A model generated the notes under the pieces. The model was not told where the DNA came from and made no database searches. It was given only the letters and a program-made list of their open reading frames with translations. DNA of 64,000 bases. Source: Piromyces finnis (Eukaryota > Neocallimastigomycota > Neocallimastigomycetes > Neocallimastigales > Neocallimastigaceae). Made by a program: the position numbers and the translations under genes. Positions 63,865 through 64,000 of the stretch are shown here, piece by piece (position 1 is the first letter of the stretch; each line of letters starts with the position of its first letter). The DNA is taken from the NCBI GenBank assembly GCA_002104945.1, contig MCFH01000056.1, positions 179,501 through 243,500 on the forward strand, given 5' to 3'.

Positions 63865-64000
63865 ATGAAATTAGAAATCCTATATGGTTTATATTTCCTT
63901 AAGAAGCGTGGTTACAGAAAGATTCTAATTCCACTCCTTATGAAGAGTGATGTTATGACCAAGACAGCTCAATTATCTGATATTGATGAAGAATTATACA
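63865..64000 (+). CDS. Unidentified open frame running off the right edge
   Basis: From ATG 63865 the frame is open for 45 codons to the window end (starts MKLEILYGLYFLKKRGYRK, then charged residues). It is too short to classify. It could be the start of a retrotransposon Gag following the candidate LTR, a host exon, or chance. Confidence 0.25.
   Translation, partial: MKLEILYGLYFLKKRGYRKILIPLLMKSDVMTKTAQLSDIDEELY

Overview
ORGANISM. The window is extremely AT-rich eukaryotic nuclear DNA with AAT/ATT microsatellites, Asn-rich low-complexity proteins and short GT-AG introns. It also carries a secreted Cys-rich repeat protein that resembles, from memory, the scaffoldin-type proteins of anaerobic gut fungi (Neocallimastigomycota). 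A gut-fungal contig is my best reading. Dictyostelids share the AT bias and Asn runs and are the main alternative. There is no bacterial operon structure, rRNA or CRISPR.

LAYOUT. 1-18134: nested Ty3/gypsy LTR retrotransposons. Family AB (chromovirus; copies A 1-5070 and B 7831-13970, both minus) has twice inserted into an older Ty3/gypsy element G. G's 3' portion lies at 5071-7830 (minus), but its 5' LTR, primer site and Gag N-terminus lie at 15880-17377 in the opposite orientation. A 3.4-kb inversion between two AB-family LTRs explains this to the base. 18161-18234: a tRNA-Ile(AAT) gene, closely flanked by LTR-element sequence on both sides. 18245-31746: two copies (C minus, D plus) of a second Ty3/gypsy family, head to head with about 64 bp between them. 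C has two coding lesions and D about ten. 13971-15375 and 31747-36366: an AT-rich sequence S present as inverted copies outside that pair. The right copy contains a solo CD-family LTR, itself split by a 2.8-kb TG...CA insert that carries a 1-kb LTR-like repeat, R3. 37415-38991: a second R3, split by another solo LTR.

41399-41881: an open Ser/Asn-rich host exon with no ATG, cut by a LINE fragment. 41874-56450: a head-to-tail array of APE-type LINEs, all minus: a LINE-B fragment, LINE-A, then LINE-B. Each junction lies at an oligo(A) tract. LINE-A is split inside its RT by a retroposed unit with an 8-bp target duplication, an A-tail and a GC-richer tRNA-like head; that unit contains a third R3.

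56890-62575: a host gene of eight recognisable exons (minus) encoding more than 20 repeats of the type G-Y-Y-[IV]-N-A-(n)-K-L-I-x-C-(4)-C after a signal-peptide-like segment. All seven introns are phase 1. The copy has one in-frame stop, one probable frameshift and no visible start codon. 62752-63045 is a possible LTR just upstream; an unidentified open frame runs off the right edge.

HOW IT FITS TOGETHER. This is a transposon graveyard between a few host loci (tRNA-Ile, the interrupted exon, the scaffoldin-like gene). The most notable points are the LTR-mediated inversion, 11-nt self-primer complementarity in both main Ty3/gypsy families (as in Tf1), the tRNA-like retroposon, the poly(A)-junction LINE array and the scaffoldin-like gene. 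All coordinates and alignments were read by eye; no searches were run.
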